The position numbers and the translations under genes were made by a program. Source: DASSQJ01 sp963726295 (GTDB lineage Bacteria > Actinomycetota > Actinomycetes > Actinomycetales > Dermatophilaceae). Taken from it: DNA of 64,000 bases. The DNA is taken from NCBI GenBank assembly GCA_963726295.1, contig CAVSBW010000002.1:372001-436000 (forward strand). The letters are read 5' to 3'. Positions 35,535 to 44,393 of this stretch are shown piece by piece (within the stretch, counting starts at the first letter, position 1; each line of letters starts with the position of its first letter). The notes under the pieces were generated by a model, which saw only the letters and a list, made by a program, of their open reading frames with translations, was not told where the DNA came from and did not search any database.

Positions 35535-36212
35535 GTGGCCGCAGTCGACTCCGACCCGACGACCCTCACCCTGCACTCCGTGAGGCTGCTGGGCCATGCC
35601 GACGCGGGCAGGGTCGCGCGCCGGTTCGACCAGGACGTCGCCGAGGTCGACGAGTGTCTCCTCGACATGGAGGCCCTCGGGTGGGTGAGCAGGTCGGACT
35701 TCGGGGGCCACGGCGGATGGTTCGTCACCGAGCGCGGGCGCGCCGAGGGCGAACGCCGCCTGGCGGTCGAGCTCGACACCGCTGACGGGCGCGCCGCCGT
35801 CGCCGAGGTGCACCGACGGTTCCTCCCGCTCAACGCGCCCTTCCAGCAGGCGGTGACCCGCTGGCAGATCCGGCCGCTGCCGGGCGGCCCGATGGCCACC
35901 AACGACCACACCGACCACCGCTGGGACGACCGCGTGCTGGAGGCCCTGGGTTCGGTGGGACGACGGCTGCGGCCGCTGGAGTCGGAGCTGTCAGCGGTCC
36001 TCGCGCGGTTCGGCGGCTACGCGGACCGCTACGACCTGGCGTTCGACAGGGGCTGGCGCGGCGGGGGCCGGTGGATCGACGGCGTCGGCATCGACTCCTG
36101 TCACGTCGTGTGGATGCAGCTGCACGAGGACCTGCTGGCCACGCTCGGTCTCGACCGCGGCCACGAGAGCCGACCCCGCCCCGGCCCCACCGTCGAGCCG
36201 CCCTGCCGGTGA
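35535..36212 (+). CDS. Winged-helix regulator-like protein of unknown role
   Basis: A 225-residue soluble protein. The first 70 residues resemble a winged helix (HSVRLLGHADAGRVARRFDQ, then EALGWVSRS, GGWFVTERGRAEGER). The rest is helical with several Trp/His residues (FQQAVTRWQIRP; TDHRWDDRVL). The pattern is known from uncharacterised actinobacterial proteins annotated as transcriptional regulators. The GTG at 35535 is chosen because the coding signal starts there. The target is unknown. Confidence 0.65.
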   Translation: MAAVDSDPTTLTLHSVRLLGHADAGRVARRFDQDVAEVDECLLDMEALGWVSRSDFGGHGGWFVTERGRAEGERRLAVELDTADGRAAVAEVHRRFLPLNAPFQQAVTRWQIRPLPGGPMATNDHTDHRWDDRVLEALGSVGRRLRPLESELSAVLARFGGYADRYDLAFDRGWRGGGRWIDGVGIDSCHVVWMQLHEDLLATLGLDRGHESRPRPGPTVEPPCR

Positions 36213-36341
36213 GGCACCCCTCGCGGAGCGCCGGCTGACAGGGCTACGGAAAATGGCCGCATCCGGCTGCATCCGAACGCGTCCCTCGGGAGGAAGAAGG
36301 GCCAACGGGTGACACGCACCCGCCGACAGAAGGGTTGTCTC

Positions 36342-36554
36342 ATGAAGCGCATTCTCGCCGCGGGGTCCATCGCCGCTCTCGCCTCGGTCGCCTTCGCCGG
36401 CACCGCCAGCGCCGCCCCCGCCGACTCCGCGTGCTTCGGCCAGGTGCACAAGACTGTCAACAGCGGCGTTCTCGGCGTCGACAACGTCGGGCAGCTCGTC
36501 AAGGCCCTCGGCGGCGGTCAGGCCAAGAACGCCACGGCGAAGTCGCTCTGCTAG
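36342..36554 (+). CDS. Small secreted two-cysteine peptide
   Basis: Encodes 70 residues. Residues 1-24 (MKRILAAGSIAALASVAFAG then TASA) are a textbook signal peptide with an Ala-x-Ala cleavage site. The mature part is about 46 residues with one Cys near its start (DSACFG) and one as its last residue, so a single disulfide could close the whole peptide. An AGAAGGG ribosome binding site precedes the ATG. A perfect 16-bp hairpin follows the stop by about 32 bases. The family is not recognised. Such peptides can be surface, signalling or antimicrobial factors; none of these is shown by the sequence. Confidence 0.8.
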   Translation: MKRILAAGSIAALASVAFAGTASAAPADSACFGQVHKTVNSGVLGVDNVGQLVKALGGGQAKNATAKSLC

Positions 36555-36586
36555 GACGCGAGCCCAGTCCTTCCCCAGCACCATCG

Positions 36587-36620
36587 GCGGCGGCTCCGAC
36601 CCTCGGGTCGGAGCCGCCGC
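36587..36620. terminator. Perfect 16-bp hairpin, bidirectional terminator
   Basis: Arms 36587-36602 and 36605-36620 are exact reverse complements (GCGGCGGCTCCGACCC and complement) with almost no loop. It lies between the secreted-peptide gene and the convergent reductase gene. There is no U-tract, as is common for actinobacterial terminators. Confidence 0.75.
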
Positions 36621-36663
36621 TCGCACGTCGGACGGGAACGGCCCGGTCACGCGCCGCCGTGGG

Positions 36664-37293
36664 TCACTCGGACGAGGGGTCGACGGACGCCTGCGCCTCA
36701 CGACGCACCCGGTAGCGCAGGTGGAGGACCCGCTCGCCCCGGATGACCACGCTCGGGTCGTCCAGCAGCAGCTGTGCGTCCACCGGGCCGAAGTACCTCT
36801 TCCCGCGCCCGAACACCACCGGCACCATGTCCATCGCCACCTCGTCCAGCAGCCCCAGCGCGAGGGCCTGGCCACCGACGTCCCCCGCACAGACGGCGAC
36901 CACCCGGTCACCCGCCCGCCGCTTCGCCTCCTCGACCGCGGCGGCGACGTCCCCGACGAACGGGACGTCGGCCTCGGGGTGCCACCCTTCCGGCCTCGGC
37001 CGGTGGGACACGACGACCAGGTGCTCCCCGGCCGGCGGCTCGGCCTCCCACCCGTTGGTCAGGTCGAACAGGTGCCGCCCCTGGACCGTCGCGCCGATGC
37101 TGCCCCAGAAGGAGCTGACGTACCCGTGCGACCGCTCGCTGACGCGGAAGGCGGCGTGGCGGTGGTCCCCCTCCTCCCCGAGGAGGGGCCGGTCGCCGTT
37201 GAAGTACCAGTCGAAGAGCGGCCCGACCTGGTCGTCCTCGCCGGCGATGAAGCCGTCCACGGACACCACTGCGTGCATCACCACGGTTGCCAT
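36664..37293 (-). CDS. RibD C-terminal / dihydrofolate-reductase family protein
   Basis: A 209-residue NADPH-dependent reductase-fold protein. It begins VVMHAVVSVDGFIAGEDDQV, the usual start of the YyaP/RibD-C family. GRHLFDLTNGW and AVCAGDVGGQALALGLLDEV are the nucleotide-binding motifs of the fold, and VVFGRGKRYFG follows. These proteins are annotated as dihydrofolate reductase family, but true DHFR activity is rarely shown. It is probably monocistronic, just upstream of nothing related. Confidence 0.85.
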   Translation of the reverse strand: MATVVMHAVVSVDGFIAGEDDQVGPLFDWYFNGDRPLLGEEGDHRHAAFRVSERSHGYVSSFWGSIGATVQGRHLFDLTNGWEAEPPAGEHLVVVSHRPRPEGWHPEADVPFVGDVAAAVEEAKRRAGDRVVAVCAGDVGGQALALGLLDEVAMDMVPVVFGRGKRYFGPVDAQLLLDDPSVVIRGERVLHLRYRVRREAQASVDPSSE

Positions 37294-37348
37294 GGCAGGA
37301 CAGACCTGGCGGCCCCCTCGGACTCATCGGCGAGGCGGCCGGTCGCGG

Positions 37349-38185
37349 CTACCCCCGGATGCCGTGCGGCGGCACCAGCCGCGCCTGCCGGTTGACGTCC
37401 TTGTACAGCAGGTAGCGGAACGGGCCGGGTCCGCCGGCGTAGCAGGCCTGCGGGCAGAAGGCGCGCAGCCACATGAAGTCGCCCTCCTGCACCTCCACCC
37501 AGTCGGTGTTGAGCAGGTAGACCGCCTTGCCCTCGAGGACGTAGAGGCCGTGCTCCATGACGTGCGTCTCCGGGAAGGGGATCGAGCCGCCGGGCCCGAA
37601 GCCGACGATGTTGACGTGCATGTCGTGGCGGACGTCGAGCGGGTCGACGAACCGCTGGGTCGACCAGGCATCCGTCCCCGGCATCGGCTGCGGCTCCACC
37701 TCGGACTCGTGCGTGACGAACGGGTCGGGCGCCTCCACCCCGTCGACGGCCTCGTAGGCCTTGCGGACCCAGTGGAAGGTGGCCGGCTCGTCACCGGTCG
37801 CTCGCAGCGTCCAGGGCTGCCCGGGCGGGAGGTAGGCGTACGAGCCCGGCGACAGCTCGTGCGGCGTGTCTTCGAGGGTGAGGACGGCACTTCCGGCGAC
37901 CACGAAGAGGACGGCCTCCGCGACCGGGTCGGGCTCGGGCCGGTCGGACCCCCCGCCCGGCCGCACCTCGGTGACGTACCAGGAGAAGGTCTCGGCGAAG
38001 CCGGAGAGCGGCCTCGCGAGGACCCACAGGCGCGTGTCCTCCCAGTGCGGGAGCCGGCTGGTGACGATGTCGCGCATCGTGGCCCGGGGCAGCACGGCGT
38101 AGGCCGTCGTGAACCTGGCCCGGTCGGTGGTCAGCCCGGTCTGCTCGGGGTGGCCTCCGCGGGGGACGAAGTAGGGCTGGGTCAT
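37349..38185 (-). CDS. allE: (S)-ureidoglycine aminohydrolase, bicupin
   Basis: A 278-residue double-cupin Mn enzyme that releases ammonia from (S)-ureidoglycine to give ureidoglycolate. The N-terminal cupin contains EAVLFVVAGSAVL and YAYLPPGQPWTLR. The C-terminal cupin contains the metal ligands in PFPETHVMEHGLYVLEGKAV. RHDMHVNIVGFGPGG is typical of the family. Last gene of the purine-degradation operon, its ATG overlaps the allantoinase stop (ATGA). Allantoate amidohydrolase is not in the operon and must lie elsewhere if the pathway is complete. Confidence 0.9.
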   Translation of the reverse strand: MTQPYFVPRGGHPEQTGLTTDRARFTTAYAVLPRATMRDIVTSRLPHWEDTRLWVLARPLSGFAETFSWYVTEVRPGGGSDRPEPDPVAEAVLFVVAGSAVLTLEDTPHELSPGSYAYLPPGQPWTLRATGDEPATFHWVRKAYEAVDGVEAPDPFVTHESEVEPQPMPGTDAWSTQRFVDPLDVRHDMHVNIVGFGPGGSIPFPETHVMEHGLYVLEGKAVYLLNTDWVEVQEGDFMWLRAFCPQACYAGGPGPFRYLLYKDVNRQARLVPPHGIRG

Positions 38186-39522
38186 GGGTTCCCTCTCGTG
38201 AGGAGCCGCCCGCGCGGGGCGGCCGCGGGGTCGACCGGCAGGCCGTGGAGCCACGTCGCTCGGGTCACCCCGGTCAGCGTGAGGCCGGCGTACGGGGTGA
38301 CGGGGTTGCGGTGCTCCAGGCGGGCGGGGTCGACGGTGAACCGCTCGTCGGGTGCGAACACCGCGAGGTGGGCGGCGGCCCCGACGGCGATCCGTCCGCG
38401 GTCGCCGAGGCCGACGAGGTCGGCGGGCCCCGCTCCCATCCACCGGACGACGTCGACGAGGGTGTGGCCGCGGCCTCGGGCCTCGGTCCACACCACGGGG
38501 AGCCCCACCTGGAGTGCGGCGATGCCGCCCCAGGCCTGCCCGAAGTCACCGGTGTCGAGCCGCTTGAGGTCGACGGTGCACGGCGAGTGGTCGGACACGA
38601 CCATGCCGATGGTCCCGGCCGTGAGCCCCTGCCACAGCCCGTCCCGGTTGTCGCGGCCGCGGATTGGCGGGCAGCACTTGAACTGGGTGGCACCGTCGGG
38701 GACGTCCTCCGCACACAGGGCCAGGTAGTGGGGGCAGGTCTCGGCCGTCAGGGCCAGCCCCTCGGCGCGCGCGGCCGCCACGACGGAGACGGTCCCGGCA
38801 TCGGACAGGTGGACGACGTGTGCCCGGCCGCCGGTGTCCCGGAGAGCGGAGACGACCCGCTCCACGGCCGACCTCTCCGCCCTGCCGGGGCGCGACGCGA
38901 GGAAGCGGGTGTACTCCCTGCCGCCCGGGGCAGGGGCCGATGCGAGGACGCCCGGGTCCTCGGCGTGCAGCGCGAGCAGGCTCCCGGTGCGCGCCGTCTC
39001 CGCGAGCGCGGCGCGCAGGCCCCGGTCGTCGAGGTGGCCGAACTCGGGCACGCCCGAGTCGACGAGGAAGGCCTTGAAGCCGACGACCCCGGCCCGGTCC
39101 AACGGCGCCAGGTCGGCGGTGTTGCCCGGAACGGCACCACCCCAGAAGGCGACGTCGACGTAGGACCGGCCCCTTGCGGCGGCACGCTTCTCGTCCAGTG
39201 CGGCCACCGACGTCGTCGGCGGGATGCTGTTGAGCGGCATGTCGACGACCGTGGTGACACCGCCGGCCGCCGCCGCCCTCGTGGCGCTGGCGAAGCCCTC
39301 CCACGCCGTGCGCCCTGGCTCGTTGACGTGGACGTGGGTGTCGACGAGCCCCGGCAGCAGCACCTCGTCGTCGGCGAGGACCACGGTTTCCGCCCCGGCG
39401 GGCACGGGCGCGTCGTACTTGTCGACCCCCACCACCCGCCCGCCCGCGACCACGACCGTCGCGGCGACCTCGGCCTCACCGACGACTGCGCGCCGGGCAC
39501 GCAGCACGAGGTCCGCGGCCAC
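38182..39522 (-). CDS. allB: Allantoinase
   Basis: A 446-residue cyclic amidohydrolase that hydrolyses allantoin to allantoate. The metal-binding DTHVHVNEPGRT lies near residue 59. GFKAFLVDSGVPEFGH contains the bridging lysine in the FKAF motif. Further ligands are in LLALHAEDPG, HVVHLSDAG and SDHSPCTVDLK. It starts with GTG directly after the hydroxyisourate hydrolase stop (no intervening base) and overlaps the next gene by four bases, so translation is coupled on both sides. Confidence 0.95.
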   Translation of the reverse strand: MAADLVLRARRAVVGEAEVAATVVVAGGRVVGVDKYDAPVPAGAETVVLADDEVLLPGLVDTHVHVNEPGRTAWEGFASATRAAAAGGVTTVVDMPLNSIPPTTSVAALDEKRAAARGRSYVDVAFWGGAVPGNTADLAPLDRAGVVGFKAFLVDSGVPEFGHLDDRGLRAALAETARTGSLLALHAEDPGVLASAPAPGGREYTRFLASRPGRAERSAVERVVSALRDTGGRAHVVHLSDAGTVSVVAAARAEGLALTAETCPHYLALCAEDVPDGATQFKCCPPIRGRDNRDGLWQGLTAGTIGMVVSDHSPCTVDLKRLDTGDFGQAWGGIAALQVGLPVVWTEARGRGHTLVDVVRWMGAGPADLVGLGDRGRIAVGAAAHLAVFAPDERFTVDPARLEHRNPVTPYAGLTLTGVTRATWLHGLPVDPAAAPRGRLLTRGNP

Positions 39523-39846
39523 TCAGCTGCCCCGGTAGGTGGAGTAGCCGTACGGGTTGAGCAGGAGCGGCACGTGGTAGTGCGCCTCGTCACCCACGGT
39601 GAAGGCGACGACGACCTCTGGGTAGAAGCCCGGTGTCGATGTGGCGGCGAAGTGTGCGGCGGTGTCGAACCGCAGCCGGTAGTCGCCGGGAGGGAGCCGC
39701 CCTCCTCCGAGCCCGGCGACCCGGCCGTCGGCATCGGTGGTGGCCGCGCCGAGGACCCCGCCGGTCGCATCCGAGAGGAGCACCGGCACGCCGGCTGCCG
39801 GCCGACCGGTGCTCGTGTCGAGGACGTGGGTGCTCAGCGTGGCCAT
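39523..39846 (-). CDS. uraH: 5-hydroxyisourate hydrolase (transthyretin-like)
   Basis: A 107-residue enzyme opening 5-hydroxyisourate to OHCU after uricase. The diagnostic ends are both present: LSTHVLDTSTGRPAAGVPV at the start and the C-terminal tetrapeptide YRGS. An internal Arg (YRLRFDT) and the His in HYHVPLLL are the other active-site positions. It starts with ATG overlapping the preceding uraD stop (TGATG). It lies between uraD and allB, as the pathway order predicts. Confidence 0.95.
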   Translation of the reverse strand: MATLSTHVLDTSTGRPAAGVPVLLSDATGGVLGAATTDADGRVAGLGGGRLPPGDYRLRFDTAAHFAATSTPGFYPEVVVAFTVGDEAHYHVPLLLNPYGYSTYRGS

Positions 39847-40352
39847 CAGGAGACCGCCTGCCGGAGCCGCAGGAGGGCGATCTCGCGCAGCTGACCCACG
39901 GTCTCGGCGCGCTCGGTGTCGTCGTCGTTGCGCAGACGACGCTCGAGCTCGGCCAGGACCTGCCCGGCGTCCCGCCCGGCCGCGCGGACGATGAAGACCC
40001 GGTCGAAGCGCTTCTCGTAGGCCGCGTTGCCGGCGGCGAGCGCCTCTGCCACCCCGTCGTCCCCGACGTCGACCCCGGACTGCTCGCGCGCGCTCAGCTC
40101 GGCCTCGTGTCGCGGGCCGGACCCGCGCTCGCCGATCCGCGGGTGCGCGGCGAGCGCGGCGCCCAGCTCGGCGTCGTCCAGGTGGCCCGCCGCGTCGGCG
40201 GCGGCCGCGGCGAGCGCGGGCCAGTGCGCGTAGGGGCGGCCCCGGTCGACCTCGACCACCCACCGCGGCACCGGCAGGCAGGCCGCGAGCAGCGCCCGCG
40301 CATCGGCTCTCCCGAGCGCGTCGAACCGGGTGACGTCGGGATCAGAACTCAC
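39846..40352 (-). CDS. uraD: OHCU decarboxylase
   Basis: A 168-residue helical enzyme that decarboxylates 2-oxo-4-hydroxy-4-carboxy-5-ureidoimidazoline to (S)-allantoin. The signature HPRIGER lies near residue 70, and EYxKRF-like YEKRFDRVFIVRAAGR is further on. The GTG at 40352 overlaps the uricase stop by 11 bases; a longer in-frame extension runs through uricase and is rejected. Together with uricase and uraH it completes stereospecific allantoin formation. Confidence 0.93.
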   Translation of the reverse strand: MSSDPDVTRFDALGRADARALLAACLPVPRWVVEVDRGRPYAHWPALAAAAADAAGHLDDAELGAALAAHPRIGERGSGPRHEAELSAREQSGVDVGDDGVAEALAAGNAAYEKRFDRVFIVRAAGRDAGQVLAELERRLRNDDDTERAETVGQLREIALLRLRQAVS

Positions 40353-41226
40353 CGAAGTGCTCCCCGCAGTCGTGCGCCTCACGCTGGACCCGGGCCTCGA
40401 TGAGGCCGTAGGGCCGGTCCGCCGCGACGAAGACCTCGCCGGGGTTCTCCACGCCGAAGGGGGACAGGTCCACGAGAAAGTGGTGCTTGTTGGGCGCCGA
40501 GAAGTCGACCTCTGCGACATCGGGGTGGGCCGTGAGGACGGCCGCACCCATCGCGTAGAGCGTCTCCTGGAGCGCGCGGCTGTAGGTGGTCGCGAAGGCC
40601 TCGACGCAGGTCTGGCGGACGGCGGCGTGGTGGGTGTCCCAGTCGGTCCGGAGGGCGGTGTCGTGGCGCCACCGGGCGGTCAGGGAGGTGGCGAGGATGC
40701 GGTCGTCGGCGTCCTGGAGGGTCGTGTACTCCTCGCGGAGGAAGCCCATGAACTCCGAGCCCGTGGACTTGAGGAGGACGAGGTGGTCGAACCCGGACAC
40801 CACCCGCGGCGGGGCATCCCGCTCACCGACCACGACGGTCGTGCGGACCTCGCCGCCGCGGCGGACGAAGGTGTGGTCGTGGCCGGCCCCGGCCACCTCG
40901 ACCCGGTCCCACGGGTACTCCTCGACCGCCACCCTGCTCGCCGTCGCCGCGGGTGCCGCCACGAGGAGCCGCTCGGCGAGGGCGAGCGCATAGTCCTCCG
41001 GGGAGCGGACCCCAGCCACCTTGGCGTACGAGAACGCGGTGTTCTTCTGCGCGTCGGTGGTGAGCACCTGGGCCTGGTCGCCCTCGACGTGTGCTGCGGT
41101 GAAGTCACCTCGCAGCTGGGTCGTGACGTTCAGGTCCCGAATCTCGTGCCGGGCGGTGTCGCGGTAGATCCGCACGACCCGGTTCTCGGCCTTTCCGTAG
41201 CGGTTCGGCCCCAGGACGAAGGTCAT
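40342..41226 (-). CDS. Urate oxidase (uricase)
   Basis: A 294-residue cofactor-free oxidase converting urate to 5-hydroxyisourate. It has two tunnelling-fold repeats. The N-terminal FVLGPNRYGKAENRVVRIYR and the catalytic TTDAQKNTAFSYAK (Lys/Thr of the active site) are clear; SAPNKHHFLVDLSPFG carries the second Asn/His pair. The ATG at 41226 overlaps the upstream DUF6986 stop (ATGA). The C-terminus is not a peroxisomal signal, as expected for bacteria. Confidence 0.96.
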   Translation of the reverse strand: MTFVLGPNRYGKAENRVVRIYRDTARHEIRDLNVTTQLRGDFTAAHVEGDQAQVLTTDAQKNTAFSYAKVAGVRSPEDYALALAERLLVAAPAATASRVAVEEYPWDRVEVAGAGHDHTFVRRGGEVRTTVVVGERDAPPRVVSGFDHLVLLKSTGSEFMGFLREEYTTLQDADDRILATSLTARWRHDTALRTDWDTHHAAVRQTCVEAFATTYSRALQETLYAMGAAVLTAHPDVAEVDFSAPNKHHFLVDLSPFGVENPGEVFVAADRPYGLIEARVQREAHDCGEHFGEF

Positions 41227-42494
41227 GGCGCGCCGCCGCCCGCCGGGACGCCCCGCGCCCATCGGGCGAGCGTCGCGGGGTCTGAACCGGTCAGGGCGTG
41301 CGCCTCGTCGTCGTCGGTGGCGCCGCAGTCGAGGGCCCTGACGACGTAGCCGGCCAGCGCCCGGACCGTCGCCGGTTCGTCGAGCACATCCGAGTTCACT
41401 CCCCCACCGTAGTTACCCAGCCGCTCCCCCGCCTCCACCAGACCACGACGGTAGAACCCGTAGGTGGCCGCGAACCGCGTGGGCAGCTGCGCCGGGTGCA
41501 GGTCCCATCCCTGGTAGAAGCCGCGCTCGAGCGACCGCCGCACGAGGTGGGCGTGGTGGGCCCACGCCGCCTGCACCTGCGGGGTCGACCCCACCGGTAG
41601 CCGGTTCGTCGACCCGTCGGACACGCGCACGCCCGTGCCGGCCGCGGCCACCTGCAGCACCGACTTGGCGTGGTCCGCCGCCGGGTGCTCCAGCGACTGG
41701 TGGGCCGCGGCGATGCCGAGCGACGCGGAGTAGTCGTAGGTGCCGTAGTGGAGCCCGGTGCACCGACCGCCGGACGCGTGCACCATCCGGGCGACGAGCG
41801 CCGTTCCGTCCGGGCCGCCGACGGCCTGCGGGGTCTCGACCTGCACCTCGAACGACAGCGAGCCGTCCGCCAGGGCGAGGGCGCGCTCGAGCCGGTCGCA
41901 CACCACGACCATCGCCTCGACCTGCTCCACGGACGTCACCTTGGGGAGTGTCACGACGAAACCGTCCGGGAGCGCACCCTCACCGGCCACGCCCGAGACG
42001 AACCGCGCCAGCGTCCGCAGGCCCCGGGCCCGCGTCGACGCCTCGAGCGACCTGAACCGGATACCGACGAAGGGCGCCGCCCGGCCGGTCCGCCGGGAGT
42101 CCAGCAGCGCCGAGACCGCCGCGTCCACGGCGGCGTCCTCCTCGGCGCCGGGCGGCGTCCCGTAGCCGTCCTCGAAGTCGACACGCAGGTCCTCGACCGG
42201 CTCGGCCGCCAGCTTGGCGCGCACGCGCACGCACACCTCGCTCGCGATGTCGTCCTCCAGCCCCGCCGTGGCGGCCAGCGCGTCGTCGCCCCCGTGCAGG
42301 TCGAGGGCCGCCAGTGCCTCCGACCCCCACCGAGGCACGAGGTCGACGTCGTACCGGTCCGCGGGGACGTAGACGGTGTGCACCGGCTGGCGACCCGGCC
42401 GCTCACCCGGGAAGTCGCGGGCCAGCGCAGCGTCGGCCCCGGCGAGCAGGACGTCGAGCTCGCGAACCAGCGCCGCGTCGAGCGCGTCAGGCAT
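41223..42494 (-). CDS. DUF6986 / HpcH-HpaI aldolase-like protein
   Basis: A 423-residue TIM-barrel protein of the citrate-lyase-beta/malate-synthase superfamily. Blocks LRVDFEDGYGTPP, VVTLPKVTS, SFEVQVETPQAV and LHYGTYDYSASLGI carry the Glu/Asp and Arg/Lys expected for Mg and acid substrates. It is repeatedly found with purine-degradation genes in actinobacteria, but its reaction is not established. A C-C lyase acting on a glyoxylate or ureido acid is plausible. It overlaps aceB by 8 bases and uricase by 4. Confidence 0.8.
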   Translation of the reverse strand: MPDALDAALVRELDVLLAGADAALARDFPGERPGRQPVHTVYVPADRYDVDLVPRWGSEALAALDLHGGDDALAATAGLEDDIASEVCVRVRAKLAAEPVEDLRVDFEDGYGTPPGAEEDAAVDAAVSALLDSRRTGRAAPFVGIRFRSLEASTRARGLRTLARFVSGVAGEGALPDGFVVTLPKVTSVEQVEAMVVVCDRLERALALADGSLSFEVQVETPQAVGGPDGTALVARMVHASGGRCTGLHYGTYDYSASLGIAAAHQSLEHPAADHAKSVLQVAAAGTGVRVSDGSTNRLPVGSTPQVQAAWAHHAHLVRRSLERGFYQGWDLHPAQLPTRFAATYGFYRRGLVEAGERLGNYGGGVNSDVLDEPATVRALAGYVVRALDCGATDDDEAHALTGSDPATLARWARGVPAGGGAP

Positions 42495-44121
42495 CGCGAC
42501 CGCCGGCGAGCCCCTCCTGCGCCAGGACCTCCTGGTACGCCGGCAGGGTGAGGAAGGAGGGGAAGTCGGGGTCGACGGCGCACTCGGTGAAGAGCCGGCG
42601 GGCGGTCTCCCACGCCTCAAGTGCCGCTCGGTCGTCGGCCTCCTCCTCGACGAGGTCGGCGTAGACCTCATCCACGACCTCGTCGACCAGCTCGCGAGTG
42701 ACGGTCTCCCCGGTCGCGAGGGTGGCTCCGGCGTTCAGCCACTGCCAGATCTGGCTCCGCGAGATCTCGGCGGTGGCGGCGTCCTCCATGAGGTTGTTGA
42801 TGCCGACGGCACCGTTGCCGCGCAACCACGCCTGCAGGTAGGCGATGCCGACCGACACGTTGGTGCGCAGCCCGCCGCGCGTGCGCTCGCCCGGGGTGCT
42901 CGCGGCGTCGAGGAGGTCGTCCGCGGTGACCGTGACGTACTCGCGCGCGACGTCGAGCTGGTTGGGCCGGTCGCCGAGCGCCCCGGTGAAGACCTCGGCG
43001 CACAGGTCGACCATGCCCGGGTGCGCCACCCACGAGCCGTCGAAGCCCGCGTGCGCCTCCCGCTCCTTGTCGGCCCGGACCTTGGCGAACGCGGCCTCGT
43101 TGACCTCCGGGTCCTTGCTGGGGATGAACGCGGCCATGCCGCCGATCGCGAAGGCCCCGCGCCGGTGGCAGGTCTGCACGAGCAGGTCCGAGTAGGCGCG
43201 CATCATCGGCGCGTCCATCGTCACCGCGCCCCGGTCGGGCAGGGTGAACGACGGACCCGAGTCGCGGAAGTACTTGATGATCGAGAACAGGTAGTCCCAG
43301 CGCCCGGCGTTCAGGCCCGCGGCGTGCTCACGCAGCTCGTGGAGGATCTCGTCCATCTCGAACGCGGCGGGGATGGTCTCGATGAGCACCGTCGCCCGGA
43401 TCGACCCGTGCGGCACCCCGACCGCCTCCTGGGCGAACGTGAAGACGTCGTTCCACAGTCGGGCCTCGAGATGCGACTCCATCTTGGGCAGGTAGAAGTA
43501 CGGGCCGCTGCCACGCTCGAGCAGCTCTCGCGCGTTGTGGTGGACATAGAGACCGAAGTCCACGAGGGCGCCCACCAACGGCTGCCCGTCCAGCCGCAGG
43601 TGCGCCTCGTCGAGGTGCCAGCCGCGCGGCCGCGGGACGACCACCGCGGCGTCGTCAGGGTCCTCGAGCGCGTAGTGATTCCCCTCCGGCGTCGTGAGCT
43701 CGATGGTGCCCCGGACCGCGTCGCGCAGGTTCACCTGGCCGCCGACGACGTTGCGCCAGTGGGGGGTGTTGGCGTCCTCGAGGTCGGCCAGCCACACCTT
43801 GGCCCCCGAGTTGAGCGCGTTGATCGCCATCTTGCGCTCGGTCGGTCCGGTGATCTCGACCCGACGGTCGCGCAGGTCGGCCGGGGCCGGCGCCACGCGC
43901 CAGTCGCCCTCCCGCACCTCCCGTGTCTCGGCGAGGAAGTCGAGCCGACCGGTCCGCGACACCTCCTCACGCCGCCGCGCTCGGGCGGTCAGCAGCTCGT
44001 CGCGCCGCGGCCCGAACCTTCGCTGCAGCTCGGCGAGGAAGGCGAGCGCGTCGCCGGTCAGCACCTCGTCGCCGCGTTCCACGTCCGTCTGAGCGTGCAC
44101 GGTCAGCGGTGAACCCGGCAT
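42487..44121 (-). CDS. aceB: Malate synthase A
   Basis: A 544-residue enzyme condensing glyoxylate with acetyl-CoA to malate. Family motifs are LADLEDANTPHW, PRGWHLDEAHL, the catalytic IRATVLIETIPAAFEMDEIL, the signature LNAGRWDYLFSIIKYFRDS, and DGSWVAHPGM. The ATG at 44121 follows an AAAGGAG by 5 bases. First gene of the seven-gene purine operon, it is not next to isocitrate lyase. Its role here is probably to consume glyoxylate released from ureidoglycolate rather than to serve the glyoxylate shunt. Confidence 0.96.
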   Translation of the reverse strand: MPGSPLTVHAQTDVERGDEVLTGDALAFLAELQRRFGPRRDELLTARARRREEVSRTGRLDFLAETREVREGDWRVAPAPADLRDRRVEITGPTERKMAINALNSGAKVWLADLEDANTPHWRNVVGGQVNLRDAVRGTIELTTPEGNHYALEDPDDAAVVVPRPRGWHLDEAHLRLDGQPLVGALVDFGLYVHHNARELLERGSGPYFYLPKMESHLEARLWNDVFTFAQEAVGVPHGSIRATVLIETIPAAFEMDEILHELREHAAGLNAGRWDYLFSIIKYFRDSGPSFTLPDRGAVTMDAPMMRAYSDLLVQTCHRRGAFAIGGMAAFIPSKDPEVNEAAFAKVRADKEREAHAGFDGSWVAHPGMVDLCAEVFTGALGDRPNQLDVAREYVTVTADDLLDAASTPGERTRGGLRTNVSVGIAYLQAWLRGNGAVGINNLMEDAATAEISRSQIWQWLNAGATLATGETVTRELVDEVVDEVYADLVEEEADDRAALEAWETARRLFTECAVDPDFPSFLTLPAYQEVLAQEGLAGGRDA

Positions 44122-44393
44122 GGGACTCCTTTCGCCAGCACCCTCGCGCCTCCCCGGCGTCCGCCCGGTGCGCACTCGCGTCCGCCGACCGGCGGACTGC
44201 GACGAGTGGCGACCTGACGAGGGCGTGCTCGACCCTGAGGCCCATCGTGCCCGACGCCTGTGGTCGTGGTCCATGGCCGTGGGGACCGGGGCCGACGCCC
44301 GCGCGTGCATCACCCGAGGGTCCGAACGGGACGAGCACACTGGGTCAGAGCAGGCAGCCCGTCGTCGCGGCCACCGGTGCGCGGGCCGCGGTC

